Assembly: GCA_028868735.1 (NCBI GenBank)
Contig: JAGWTW010000034.1
Span: forward strand, 1-32,781
Source of the DNA: Hyphomicrobiales bacterium
GTDB taxonomy: Bacteria; Pseudomonadota; Alphaproteobacteria; Rhizobiales; Beijerinckiaceae
Length of the DNA stretch: 32,781 nt
Reading direction: 5' to 3'
Below the pieces are notes generated by a model, which saw nothing but the letters and a program-made list of their open reading frames with translations, searched no databases and was not told where the DNA came from. The translations under genes and the position numbers were made by a program. The stretch's first letter is position 1. The number at the start of each line of letters is the position of its first letter. Below are positions 25,442 to 32,781 of the stretch, one piece after another.

Positions 25442-26196
25442 CGCGCGGGCTCGAAGGAGGCCGTACCGCGCGCCTCGCCGGCGGCGACGGCCAGATGCGT
25501 CAGACGATCGAGGCGGCGGCGCAGGATTTCGTTGCGGATCGACATCATGTGCAGGGTGAGGAACAGGAAGGTCGCGCCGACCGCCATGATCAACAGCGGC
25601 CACAGCATCGAGGAATAGATCGCCGGTCCGCTCGTCGTGAAGACGGAAGCGGGCTGGTGCAGCGTGTTCCACCAGTCGACGGAAAATTTGATGATGGGAA
25701 TGTTGACGAGGCCGACGAGCGTCATGACAGCTGCGGCCTTGGCGGCGCGTTGCGGCTCCTCGATCGTCTGCCACAGCGCGATCAGCGCGAGATAGATCAG
25801 CAGCAGAACGAGCATCGAGGTGAGCCGGGCGTCCCATACCCAGTACGTGCCCCACATCGGCTTGCCCCAGAGCGAGCCGGTGACGAGGCAGACGAAGGTG
25901 AACATGGCCCCGAGCGGCGCCGCCGATTTCTGCGCCGCGTCCGCGACGGGATGGCGCCACACCAGCGTGCCGAGCGCGGCCGAGGACATGACCATGTAGG
26001 CGAACATGCCGAGCCAGGCCGCCGGCACGTGGATGTACATGATGCGCACCGTCTCGCCCTGCTGGTAGTCGGCCGGCGCGACGAAGAAGACGAGATAGAG
26101 GCCGACCGCGAGCAGGATCGCCGTGAGGCCCGCGCAGATCGGGATCGCCGGCTTCACGAAGCGCAGCACGAAGGATGGGTTGGCGTAGCGCAGCAT
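25438..26196 (-). CDS. ccmC: Heme handling protein CcmC
   Basis: CcmC presents heme to the chaperone CcmE in the periplasm. The 252-residue protein has six membrane helices and the WWD-type heme motif KPMWGTYWVWDARLTS. The two flanking histidines lie in MYIHVPAAWLGMF and VDWWNTLHQPASVF. GAGGAAA precedes the ATG at 26196; the open frame extends 28 codons further without support. A 157-base gap with a strong palindrome separates it from ccmB, while ccmD is coupled downstream. Confidence 0.97.
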   Translation of the reverse strand: MLRYANPSFVLRFVKPAIPICAGLTAILLAVGLYLVFFVAPADYQQGETVRIMYIHVPAAWLGMFAYMVMSSAALGTLVWRHPVADAAQKSAAPLGAMFTFVCLVTGSLWGKPMWGTYWVWDARLTSMLVLLLIYLALIALWQTIEEPQRAAKAAAVMTLVGLVNIPIIKFSVDWWNTLHQPASVFTTSGPAIYSSMLWPLLIMAVGATFLFLTLHMMSIRNEILRRRLDRLTHLAVAAGEARGTASFEPAR

Positions 26197-26353
26197 CGGT
26201 TTCCTCGAACCCTCATACCGGGGCGCGGGCGTCGCCCGCGCTTCGAGACTGCGGCTTCGCCGCCTCCTCGAAACGAGCACGGGTTGGCGGCTGGTTTATG
26301 CCTCCTCCCTGGCCAAGGCAATTTGCGGAGGATCAACGCGCATCAAATCCCCG

Positions 26354-27025
26354 CTATTCGCCGAGCCGGCGCAACAGCGCCGCGGCGGCGAAGGGGCAGA
26401 GCGCGCCGGACGCCAGCGTCAGCGCGGCGAGAACCGCGAGCGGCGTGAGGAACGGCACCGTTCCGCCGGCGGCCGCATTGGCGGCGGAAACGCCGAAGAT
26501 GAGAGCCGGGATGCAGAGCGGCAGCACGAGGAGCGCCATCAGGAGGCCGCCGCGCCTGAGCGAGACGGTCGCGGCAGCCCCGACCGCGCCGATGAAGGTC
26601 ATGGCCGGCGAGCCGACCAGCAGCGAGACGCCGATGCCGAGCATGGATTCCGGCTCCTGCGCCATCAAAAGTCCCATCAGCGGCGCGGCGACCACCAGCG
26701 GCAAGGCGGTTGTCGCCCAATGGGCGAGGCATTTGACGAAGACGACAGCTTCCAGCGGCGTCGCGCCGAGCTGGAGCTGGTCGAGCGAGCCGTCCTCCCA
26801 ATCGGCCTGGAACAGGCGGTCGAGCCCGAGCAGCATGGCGAGCAGGCTGGCGATCCAGAGGATCGCCGGTCCGATGCGCCGCAGGAGGTTGAGGTCCGGG
26901 CCGATCGCGAAGGGCACGATCGTCACCAGCACCAGAAGAAACACGACGCCCATCGAGCCGCCGCCGCCGATGCGGCGGGCGATGGCGATCTCGCGCCGGA
27001 CGAGCGAGGAAAGCGGCCCGCTCAT
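26354..27025 (-). CDS. ccmB: Heme exporter membrane subunit CcmB
   Basis: CcmB is the permease half of the CcmAB ABC complex, which uses ATP to release holo-CcmE. The 223-residue protein has about six hydrophobic helices. The family segments LVRREIAIARRIGG, GLDRLFQADWEDGSLDQL and LSLRRGGLLMALLVLPLCIPALIFG are present (the last with VS at its start). The start at 27025 overlaps the ccmA stop as ATGA. Confidence 0.96.
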   Translation of the reverse strand: MSGPLSSLVRREIAIARRIGGGGSMGVVFLLVLVTIVPFAIGPDLNLLRRIGPAILWIASLLAMLLGLDRLFQADWEDGSLDQLQLGATPLEAVVFVKCLAHWATTALPLVVAAPLMGLLMAQEPESMLGIGVSLLVGSPAMTFIGAVGAAATVSLRRGGLLMALLVLPLCIPALIFGVSAANAAAGGTVPFLTPLAVLAALTLASGALCPFAAAALLRRLGE

Positions 27026-27630
27026 GCCGCAATCCCCAGCCGCAATTCGCCCGCGCCTTCGAGCCCGAGCGGCGAATGGGTGGCGGCCATGATCATGCCG
27101 CCGCCTGCCCGGTGCTCGGCCATCACCTGCCCCAGCGCGCCCTGGGAGCGCACGTCGAGCGCGGTCGTCGGCTCGTCCAGCAGCCAGATCGGCCGCGGCG
27201 CGACCAGCAGCCGCGCCAGCGCCGCGCGGCGCTTCTGGCCCGCCGACAGATAGCCCGCGGGAATGTCGAGGACATGCGCGAGGCCGAAGGCGCCGAGCGC
27301 GTCCGCCGGGCTGCGTCCGCGCTTGCCGTCGCGCGCGAGGAACGCGCCCCAGAACGCGAGATTCTCGCCCACCGACAATGCGGGCTTCATGCCCTCGGCA
27401 TGGCCGATGTAATGCAGGACGGACGCGATATCCTCGGCTTCGCCGTCGAGGTCGAGCGCGCCGGCCGCAATCGGCAGCAGACCAGCGATTGCGCGCAGCA
27501 GCGTCGATTTTCCGGCGCCGTTTGGACCGGCGACGATCAGCGCCTGCCCGTCGGACAAATCGAAATCGGCGCCTTCGACGATCCTGCGGCCGCCGCGGTC
27601 TATGCACAGTTTCTGGGCTTTGAGGCGCAT
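27022..27630 (-). CDS. ccmA: Heme exporter ATP-binding subunit CcmA
   Basis: The 202-residue ATPase shows Walker A AGPNGAGKSTLLRAIAGL, a Q-loop equivalent in HYIGHAEGMKPALSV, the signature YLSAGQKRRAALARL (the usual CcmA variant of LSGGQ), Walker B WLLDEPTTALD and the switch histidine in AATHSPLGL. The start MRLKAQKL at 27630 is the family N-terminus. The gene is divergent from acnA across 127 bases, which must hold both promoters; GAAATTATCTATAAGG at 27701-27716 contains the only AT-rich -10-like element there. Confidence 0.97.
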   Translation of the reverse strand: MRLKAQKLCIDRGGRRIVEGADFDLSDGQALIVAGPNGAGKSTLLRAIAGLLPIAAGALDLDGEAEDIASVLHYIGHAEGMKPALSVGENLAFWGAFLARDGKRGRSPADALGAFGLAHVLDIPAGYLSAGQKRRAALARLLVAPRPIWLLDEPTTALDVRSQGALGQVMAEHRAGGGMIMAATHSPLGLEGAGELRLGIAA

Positions 27631-27757
27631 GTGGCGAAGGACGTGACCGGGGCGGGACGAAAAATGCGGCAAGACTTTGGTTCGTGTAGCGGCCTTCGCG
27701 GAAATTATCTATAAGGCCGGCCATCCTCTTCCTTCTTCACGCGCAGGGAAAATTGCG

Positions 27758-30484
27758 ATGGCATCGCTCGACAGCTTCAAATCCCGCAAGAAGCTCACGG
27801 TCGGTACGAAGACGTACCACTATTATTCGCTGAAGGCCGCCGAGAAGAACGGCCTCAAGGGCGTCGCCGACCTGCCCTATTCGATGAAAGTGCTGCTCGA
27901 GAACCTGCTGCGCAACGAGGACGGGCGCTCCGTCACCAAGGAGGACATCCAGGGCGTCGCCGAATGGCTCGTCAATCGCGGCAAGACGGAGAAGGAAATC
28001 TCGTTCCGCCCCGCGCGCGTGCTGATGCAGGATTTCACCGGCGTGCCGGCCGTCGTCGACCTCGCCGCCATGCGCGACGCGATGACGCAGCTCAAGGGCG
28101 ACCCGCAGAAGATCAACCCGCTCGTGCCCGTCGATCTCGTCATCGACCATTCCGTCATCGTCGACGAGTTCGGGTCCGCCAAGGCCTTCAAGAAGAACGT
28201 CGATCTCGAATACCAGCGCAACGGCGAGCGCTACCGCTTCCTGAAATGGGGCCAGGGCTCCTTCGCCAATTTCCGCGTCGTGCCGCCCGGCACCGGCATC
28301 TGCCACCAGGTGAACCTCGAATATCTCGCCCAGACCGTCTGGACGCGAAAGGAAAAGGTGAAATCGAAGGGCAAGACCGAGACGATCGAGGTCGCCTATC
28401 CCGACACGCTCGTCGGCACCGACTCGCACACCACCATGGTCAACGGCCTCGCCGTGCTCGGCTGGGGCGTCGGCGGCATCGAGGCGGAAGCCGCCATGCT
28501 CGGCCAGCCGCAATCGATGCTCCTGCCTGAAGTCATCGGCTTCAAACTGCACGGCAAGCTGCGCGAAGGCATCACCGCGACCGATCTCGTGCTGACCGTC
28601 ACGCAGATGCTCCGCAAGAAGGGCGTCGTCGGCAAGTTCGTGGAATTCTTCGGCGACGGCCTCGAGCATCTGACCCTCGCCGACCGCGCGACGATCGCCA
28701 ACATGGCGCCCGAATACGGCGCGACCTGCGGCTTCTTCCCCGTCGACGACGAGACGCTGAATTATCTGAAGACCTCGAGCCGCCCGGCGCCGCGCATCGC
28801 GCTCGTCGAGAAATACGCCAAGACCCAGGGGCTCTTCCGCAAGAAGGGCGCGCCCGACCCGGTCTTCACCGACACGCTCGAACTCGACCTTTCCGAAGTC
28901 GTGCCGTCGATGGCCGGGCCCAAGCGCCCCGAAGGCCGCATCGCGCTCACCGACGTCGCCGCCGGCTTCGCCAGCGCGATGGACGCGGAGTACAAGAAGG
29001 CCGCCGACATCGCCGCGCGCTACAAGGTCGAAGGCGCGAATTTCGATCTCGGCCACGGCGACGTCGTGATCGCCGCGATCACCTCCTGCACCAACACCTC
29101 GAACCCGAGCGTGCTGATCGGCGCGGGCCTGCTCGCGCGCAATGCGGTGGAGCGCGGGCTCACCTCGAAGCCCTGGGTGAAGACTTCCGTCGCGCCGGGC
29201 AGCCAGGTGGTCGGCGAATATCTCGCCAAATCCGGCCTGCAGAAATATCTCGACAAGATCGGCTTTAATCTCGTCGGCTACGGCTGCACGACCTGCATCG
29301 GCAATTCCGGTCCGCTGCCGGCGCACATTTCGAAGTCGATCAACGACAATGGAATCGTCGCGGCGGCCGTGCTTTCCGGCAACCGCAACTTCGAAGGCCG
29401 CGTCTCGCCCGACGTGCAGGCGAACTATCTCGCCTCGCCCCCGCTCGTCGTCGCCTACGCGCTCGCCGGCTCCGTGCAGAAGGACCTGACCAAGGAGCCG
29501 CTCGGCCATGACAAGAAGGGCAATCCGGTTTTCCTGAAGGACATCTGGCCGACCTCGGCCGAGATCCAGGCCTTCATCCGCAAGAACGTGACGAAAGCGA
29601 TCTTCAAGTCGAAATACGCCGCGGTGTTCGACGGCGATTCCAACTGGAAGAAGGTCAAGGCGCCGTCGGGCGAGACCTATCGCTGGGAAATGGGCTCGAC
29701 CTACGTGCAGAACCCGCCCTATTTCGTCGGCATGACGATGACGCCGGCGCCGGTGAAAAATATCGAGGGCGCGGGCGTGCTCGCGCTGTTCGGCGACAAG
29801 ATCACGACCGACCACATCTCGCCGGCCGGTTCGATCAAGGTGAACTCGCCCGCGGGCAAGTGGCTCACCGAGCGTCAGGTGTCGCCGGCCGACTTCAACC
29901 AGTACGGCACGCGCCGCGGCAATCACGAAGTCATGATGCGCGGCACTTTCGCCAACATCCGCATCAAGAATTTCATGATGAAGGATGGCGCCGGCAACGT
30001 GCCTGAAGGCGGCAACACGAAATATTTCCCCGGCGGCCAGTCGATGTCGATCTACGACGCCGCGATGAAATACCAGGCCGAGAGCAAGCCGCTCGTCATC
30101 TTCGCCGGCGCCGAATACGGCAATGGATCGTCGCGCGACTGGGCGGCCAAGGGCACGAAGCTGCTCGGCGTGCGCGCGGTGATCGCGCAGAGCTTCGAGC
30201 GCATCCATCGCTCGAACCTCGTCGGCATGGGCGTGCTGCCGCTCGTCTTCAAGGAAGGCGAGTCGTGGACCTCGCTCGGCCTCAAGGGCGACGAGACCGT
30301 GACGATCAGGGGTCTCGAAGGCGACGCGCTGAAGCCGCGCGTGACGCTGACGGCGGAAATCAAATTCGCCGACGGCAAGGTCAAGAACGTGCCGCTGCTC
30401 TGCCGCATCGATACGCTCGACGAACTCGAGTACTACAGGAACGGCGGCATCCTGCAGTACGTGCTGCGGCAGCTGGCGGCGTAG
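27758..30484 (+). CDS. acnA: Aconitate hydratase A
   Basis: Aconitase interconverts citrate and isocitrate in the TCA cycle. The 908-residue protein has the AcnA/IRP1 layout. The [4Fe-4S] cysteines are in [12 protein letters not shown] and in [13 protein letters not shown]. Substrate residues are seen in [20 protein letters not shown] and in the swivel domain [31 protein letters not shown] and [17 protein letters not shown]. The start at 27758 is preceded by AGGGAAA and gives [13 protein letters not shown]; the open frame begins 27 codons earlier. Codon bias is strong, fitting high expression. A REP-like palindrome begins 7 bases after the stop. Confidence 0.99.
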   Translation: MASLDSFKSRKKLTVGTKTYHYYSLKAAEKNGLKGVADLPYSMKVLLENLLRNEDGRSVTKEDIQGVAEWLVNRGKTEKEISFRPARVLMQDFTGVPAVVDLAAMRDAMTQLKGDPQKINPLVPVDLVIDHSVIVDEFGSAKAFKKNVDLEYQRNGERYRFLKWGQGSFANFRVVPPGTGICHQVNLEYLAQTVWTRKEKVKSKGKTETIEVAYPDTLVGTDSHTTMVNGLAVLGWGVGGIEAEAAMLGQPQSMLLPEVIGFKLHGKLREGITATDLVLTVTQMLRKKGVVGKFVEFFGDGLEHLTLADRATIANMAPEYGATCGFFPVDDETLNYLKTSSRPAPRIALVEKYAKTQGLFRKKGAPDPVFTDTLELDLSEVVPSMAGPKRPEGRIALTDVAAGFASAMDAEYKKAADIAARYKVEGANFDLGHGDVVIAAITSCTNTSNPSVLIGAGLLARNAVERGLTSKPWVKTSVAPGSQVVGEYLAKSGLQKYLDKIGFNLVGYGCTTCIGNSGPLPAHISKSINDNGIVAAAVLSGNRNFEGRVSPDVQANYLASPPLVVAYALAGSVQKDLTKEPLGHDKKGNPVFLKDIWPTSAEIQAFIRKNVTKAIFKSKYAAVFDGDSNWKKVKAPSGETYRWEMGSTYVQNPPYFVGMTMTPAPVKNIEGAGVLALFGDKITTDHISPAGSIKVNSPAGKWLTERQVSPADFNQYGTRRGNHEVMMRGTFANIRIKNFMMKDGAGNVPEGGNTKYFPGGQSMSIYDAAMKYQAESKPLVIFAGAEYGNGSSRDWAAKGTKLLGVRAVIAQSFERIHRSNLVGMGVLPLVFKEGESWTSLGLKGDETVTIRGLEGDALKPRVTLTAEIKFADGKVKNVPLLCRIDTLDELEYYRNGGILQYVLRQLAA

Positions 30485-30490
30485 GCGCTC

Positions 30491-30586
30491 CGTCATCCCG
30501 GCCGCAGCGAAGCGGAGAGCCGGGATTCAGAGGTTGAAGATGTGGATGCTGGATCCCGGCTCGGCCTTCGGCCGTCCGGGATGACA
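30491..30586. repeat. REP-like intergenic inverted repeat, type GTCATCCCGG...CCGGGAT
   Basis: The left arm starts CGTCATCCCGGCCG and ends GAGCCGGGATTCAG (30491-30530). The right arm starts CTGGATCCCGGCTC and ends CCGTCCGGGATGACA (about 30549-30586). They pair over nearly their whole length with a few mismatches and an 18-base loop. The right arm also contains its own small hairpin (CGGCCTTCGGCCG). This palindrome type is frequent after genes in Rhizobiales and may protect or end the acnA mRNA. Confidence 0.85.
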
Positions 30587-30640
30587 CTTGCAAGATTTTG
30601 AACGACACCCTCCACGAGAGCGGATCATTGCGAATACGCA

Positions 30641-31267
30641 TCAGCGCATTGAGAGGAAGCTCTTAATCACAGGGCGCCAGCGCGATTGTACGAACGCTGA
30701 TGAAGGGTGATTAATCCCAAGCGCGAGGAGTGTTCCCCAATTACGCGCGTACGGCCCGTAAAGGTATTGCTTGCCATCGTGCGTGATGTGCGCGCCATCC
30801 GAAGTGAAATTTGGCATGTGGTTCCACAAGCGCATTCCGCAAGCGATGAGATGCGTTGGTCGAATCTCGTCGATTACATCGAAAAATGCTTTTTGCGACT
30901 CGTTAAACATTGACTCGCTCGGAGTGACTCTCGCTTTCTCCGACACCAACCACTGAACATAATTGTAAAATGCGATTCGGCTCCAGATGGCGTACCGGTC
31001 AATTTGCGATCGATCTTCCTTCGTTAGAACCATCGATAACGTCGTGAAAAAACGGAAGTTGGCCCCCGCGATGTAGCAACTCACAACGTCATTGGTGAGC
31101 GATGGAACGTCTTCCGCGGGTTTGCCGTAATGCGATTCTCCGAGAACAAGCAAGCGTCTAAGCGGGCCCCCGCCGAAGCCGCGCGGAATCCATGGTAGAA
31201 AACGAACGGTCTTCTGATTGATCGAATCCCTAGCTGCTTCGCAGGCTGAAGGTGTACCAATTGCCAT
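30641..31267 (-). CDS. Hypothetical protein, possible uracil-DNA-glycosylase-fold
   Basis: The 208-residue product does not match a family I can name with certainty. RRLLVLGESHYGKP near residue 40 resembles the first catalytic loop of the UDG superfamily (an LVVGESPG-type strand-loop). THLIACGMRLWNHM resembles the central strand, and INHPSSAF the HPS loop near the C-terminus; the order and spacing fit that fold, but the catalytic residues are not certain. ATG 31267 is preferred because AAAGG is 9 bases upstream; ATG 31276 abuts that site. Base composition is much lower in GC than the neighbours, suggesting transfer. It is divergent from the repeat protein gene, with only 29 bases between the starts. 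Confidence 0.65.
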   Translation of the reverse strand: MAIGTPSACEAARDSINQKTVRFLPWIPRGFGGGPLRRLLVLGESHYGKPAEDVPSLTNDVVSCYIAGANFRFFTTLSMVLTKEDRSQIDRYAIWSRIAFYNYVQWLVSEKARVTPSESMFNESQKAFFDVIDEIRPTHLIACGMRLWNHMPNFTSDGAHITHDGKQYLYGPYARNWGTLLALGINHPSSAFVQSRWRPVIKSFLSMR

Positions 31268-31296
31268 TGGCGGCATCCTTTGAAGGGATTTTCGAG

Positions 31297-31575
31297 ATGG
31301 CGAAAGTAGCCATTGTTGACCAAGACTACCGGGCAGATGTTAAGGCCTGCAAGGTGGACTACGATTATCAGGCGGACTTAAAAGTGTTTGTTGTCTCAGC
31401 GGATTATCAGGCCAAGGGCGATGAAAAATGGTTCTACGTGGATGCCGAGTATCAGGCGACCACAAAGCTGTACTGGGTCCAGAGCGAATATCAGGCAGAC
31501 TTGAAGGTCTGCTTTGTCGATGCAGACTACAAAGCAGGCTGGGACCACGGTCACAAGTTGCAAAACCGCCTGTGA
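31297..31575 (+). CDS. Six-repeat small protein, DUF6150-like (Y-Q-A-D-L-K repeats)
   Basis: The 92-residue protein consists of six tandem repeats with consensus V-D-x-[DE]-Y-Q-A-D-L-K-V. The anchor tyrosines are at residues 11, 24, 37, 52, 65 and 78, a spacing of 13, 13, 15, 13, 13; a two-residue insertion (around GDEKW) explains the 15. Alternating hydrophobic and polar residues suggest short beta-strands stacked as a sheet or solenoid. The pattern fits uncharacterised DUF6150-type proteins. There is no signal peptide. GAAGGG lies 9 bases before the ATG at 31297; the frame extends 15 codons upstream into the divergent gene. GC content is low, as in its partner. Its stop codon lies in a terminator hairpin used from the other side. 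Confidence 0.75.
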   Translation: MAKVAIVDQDYRADVKACKVDYDYQADLKVFVVSADYQAKGDEKWFYVDAEYQATTKLYWVQSEYQADLKVCFVDADYKAGWDHGHKLQNRL

Positions 31576-31581
31576 AGGCGG
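31561..31581 (-). terminator. Rho-independent terminator of the DsrE-like gene
   Basis: Read on the minus strand, CCGCCT and AGGCGG form a 6-base-pair stem (31581-31576 with 31571-31566) around a TCAC loop, followed by TTTTGC. It begins 21 bases past the stop of the DsrE-like gene. It overlaps the last codons and stop of the convergent repeat-protein gene on the plus strand. Confidence 0.72.
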
Positions 31582-31602
31582 TCATCGTGGGCCGTTGACC
31601 CC

Positions 31603-32112
31603 TCACGGCTTGATGTACTGGAATCCCTGCTGCTCCAGCATGGCGATCTCGCCGACGGCGGCGCGCACGATGTCCTCGCGCTTGACGCCGTAGAGGTCCT
31701 TGTCGGGATCGAGCCGGCGCGCGAGCAGCGTGTTGCGGCAGACCTCGAATTTCACGCCTTCGGCCTTCAGCCGGTCGATCTGCCGCTCGGCGTTGGCGTT
31801 CCCCTTCGCCCAGATCAGCATGTCCAAGCCGTCGCCCTGGAGAACGATGCGCAAATCGAGCTTGTCGGCGCCGACGGCGTCCACGTGGTTCTGGGCCACC
31901 TGCAGCACGTGACGGTAATGGCCGTTGAACAGGCCGGCGCGCTGGTCGATGTGATAGATGACCTGCTGCTTGCCGTAGTCGGGGAGCTGCATGTCCTGCA
32001 CCCAGGCCGCCGTCGTGCGGTTCGACCCATAGGCGTAGGCCGAGAAGCCGACCGCGGTCAGGACGAGCGCAAAGCCGAGGGCGGCGATGAAATAGAGGGC
32101 TTTCAGTCGCAT
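31603..32112 (-). CDS. DsrE-like protein with N-terminal membrane anchor
   Basis: The start is the ATG at 32112, which gives MRLKALYFIAALGFALVLTA, a signal anchor or signal peptide; AGAGG lies 9 bases upstream and the longer open frame is arginine-rich shadow. The rest of the 169 residues follows the DsrE/DsrF/TusD fold: KQQVIYHIDQRAGLFNGHY, VAQNHVDAVGADKLDLRIVL, QGDGLDMLIWAKGN and GVKFEVCRNTLLARRLD. The cysteine in EVCRNTL is the conserved candidate for sulfur transfer. Membrane-linked DsrE-like proteins are common near sulfur or respiratory genes, but here the neighbours give no pathway. Confidence 0.85.
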   Translation of the reverse strand: MRLKALYFIAALGFALVLTAVGFSAYAYGSNRTTAAWVQDMQLPDYGKQQVIYHIDQRAGLFNGHYRHVLQVAQNHVDAVGADKLDLRIVLQGDGLDMLIWAKGNANAERQIDRLKAEGVKFEVCRNTLLARRLDPDKDLYGVKREDIVRAAVGEIAMLEQQGFQYIKP

Positions 32113-32273
32113 GAAGAATGGCCTCTTCCGCGCCCGCGCGTTCCGGAACGGGACGATGGCGCTGTCGGCCGCCCGACATTCAAGCCGCGCGCCGCGCTTG
32201 CCGGAACCGCGCCGGGCCTGTAGCAAACCCGCCGACAACCTTAACGAACGCGACCAACCCAAGCGAGAGCGTC

Positions 32274-32781
32274 ATGGCCACCTACAAACTCCTGCTCCTG
32301 CCGGGCGACGGCATCGGCCCCGAAGTCATGGCCGAGGTCGAAAAAACGCTGGCGTTTCTGACGCGCGCGGGCGTCGCGAAATTCGAGATCGAGCGCGGCC
32401 TCGTCGGCGGCTCCGCCTATGACGCGCACGGCCAGTCCATTTCCGAAAGCGACATGAAACTCGCCATGGCAGCGGACGCCGTGCTGTTCGGCGCGGTCGG
32501 CGGACCGAAATGGGACGGCGTGCCCTATGACGTGCGTCCCGAGGCGGGACTGCTGCGGCTGCGCAAGGATCTCGCGCTCTTCGCCAATCTGCGGCCTGCG
32601 ATTTGCTATCCGGCGCTGGCGGAAGCCTCCTCGCTCAAGCGCGAGATCGTCGAGGGGCTCGACATCATGATCGTGCGCGAGCTGACCGGCGGCGTCTATT
32701 TCGGCGAGCCGAAGCAGATCATCGATCTCGGCAACGGCCAGAAGCGCGGCATCGACACGCAGGTCTACGACACCTACGAGA
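32274..32781 (+). CDS. leuB: 3-isopropylmalate dehydrogenase, 5' part (cut by window end)
   Basis: LeuB oxidises and decarboxylates 3-isopropylmalate in leucine synthesis with NAD+. The visible 169 codons start MATYKLLLLPGDGIGPEVMA, then LVGGSAYDAHGQSI, VLFGAVGGPKWDGVPYDVRP and GLLRLRKDLALFANLRPA. The substrate-binding loop VRELTGGVYFGEP follows. These distinguish LeuB from isocitrate dehydrogenase. The frame is open to the last base, so roughly the last 200 residues lie outside the window. A GAGAG element precedes the ATG. The gene is divergent from the DsrE-like gene across 161 bases. Confidence 0.96.
   Translation, partial: MATYKLLLLPGDGIGPEVMAEVEKTLAFLTRAGVAKFEIERGLVGGSAYDAHGQSISESDMKLAMAADAVLFGAVGGPKWDGVPYDVRPEAGLLRLRKDLALFANLRPAICYPALAEASSLKREIVEGLDIMIVRELTGGVYFGEPKQIIDLGNGQKRGIDTQVYDTYE

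Noticed and set aside
27737..30496. 919-codon open frame antisense to the whole of acnA
   Set aside because: It mirrors acnA codon by codon, is His/Arg/Asp-rich, and lacks a ribosome site. It is a codon-bias shadow of a highly expressed GC-rich gene.
31327..31536. Repeats considered as a CRISPR array
   Set aside because: The repeats are 39 bases, coding, in frame and degenerate, with no distinct spacers.

Overview
The window is a GC-rich (roughly two thirds G+C) chromosomal segment of an alphaproteobacterium, most likely of the order Hyphomicrobiales (Rhizobiales). This rests on the HemY plus mitofilin-like pair, an Omp25/RopB-like porin, the SUV3-type helicase, the DUF3108 protein, the ffh-rpsP-rimM-trmD-rplS order and Rhizobiales-style intergenic palindromes. 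The genus cannot be fixed from this piece. Most of it is conserved housekeeping DNA.

Layout. 65-3868 (minus): HemY, a mitofilin-like membrane protein and a CoA-ester lyase of the HpcH/citrate lyase type. 4220-5712 (plus): an outer membrane barrel protein with a clear terminator, then a beta-carbonic anhydrase. 5601-8597: a redox/quinone group (HxlR-type regulator divergent from a flavodoxin-like quinone reductase, then an NADPH-dependent FMN reductase) mixed with three small secreted proteins of unknown function. 8663-14251 (minus): purH and the translation/SRP operon ffh-rpsP-rimM-trmD-rplS. 14457-15539 (minus): hisC. 15724-20342 (plus): DUF3108 protein and a 1101-residue SUV3-like RNA helicase, separated by a 485-base non-coding stretch with DnaA-box-like sites. 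20068-21374 (minus): a possible small secreted protein and an RluA-type pseudouridine synthase. 21438-24032 (plus): membrane protein, ftsY and a septation protein A/IspZ homologue, tightly packed. 24125-27630 (minus): DUF2332 protein and the cytochrome c maturation genes ccmABCD. 27758-30484 (plus): acnA. 30641-31575: a GC-poor island with two divergent genes, a possible uracil-DNA-glycosylase-fold protein and a DUF6150-like protein made of 13-residue repeats. 31603-32112 (minus): a membrane-anchored DsrE-like protein. 32274 to the end (plus): the 5' part of leuB.

How the genes work together. The SRP GTPase Ffh and its receptor FtsY both lie here. ccmABCD supplies heme handling for c-type cytochromes. 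HxlR, the flavodoxin-like reductase and the FMN reductase look like an electrophile/quinone detoxification group. Three families of intergenic inverted repeats sit next to ffh/rpsP, rpsP/rimM and after acnA.

No tRNA, rRNA, CRISPR array, transposase or integrase was seen. The least ordinary part is the GC-poor two-gene island at 30.6-31.6 kb; I cannot show from sequence alone that it is a functional system.
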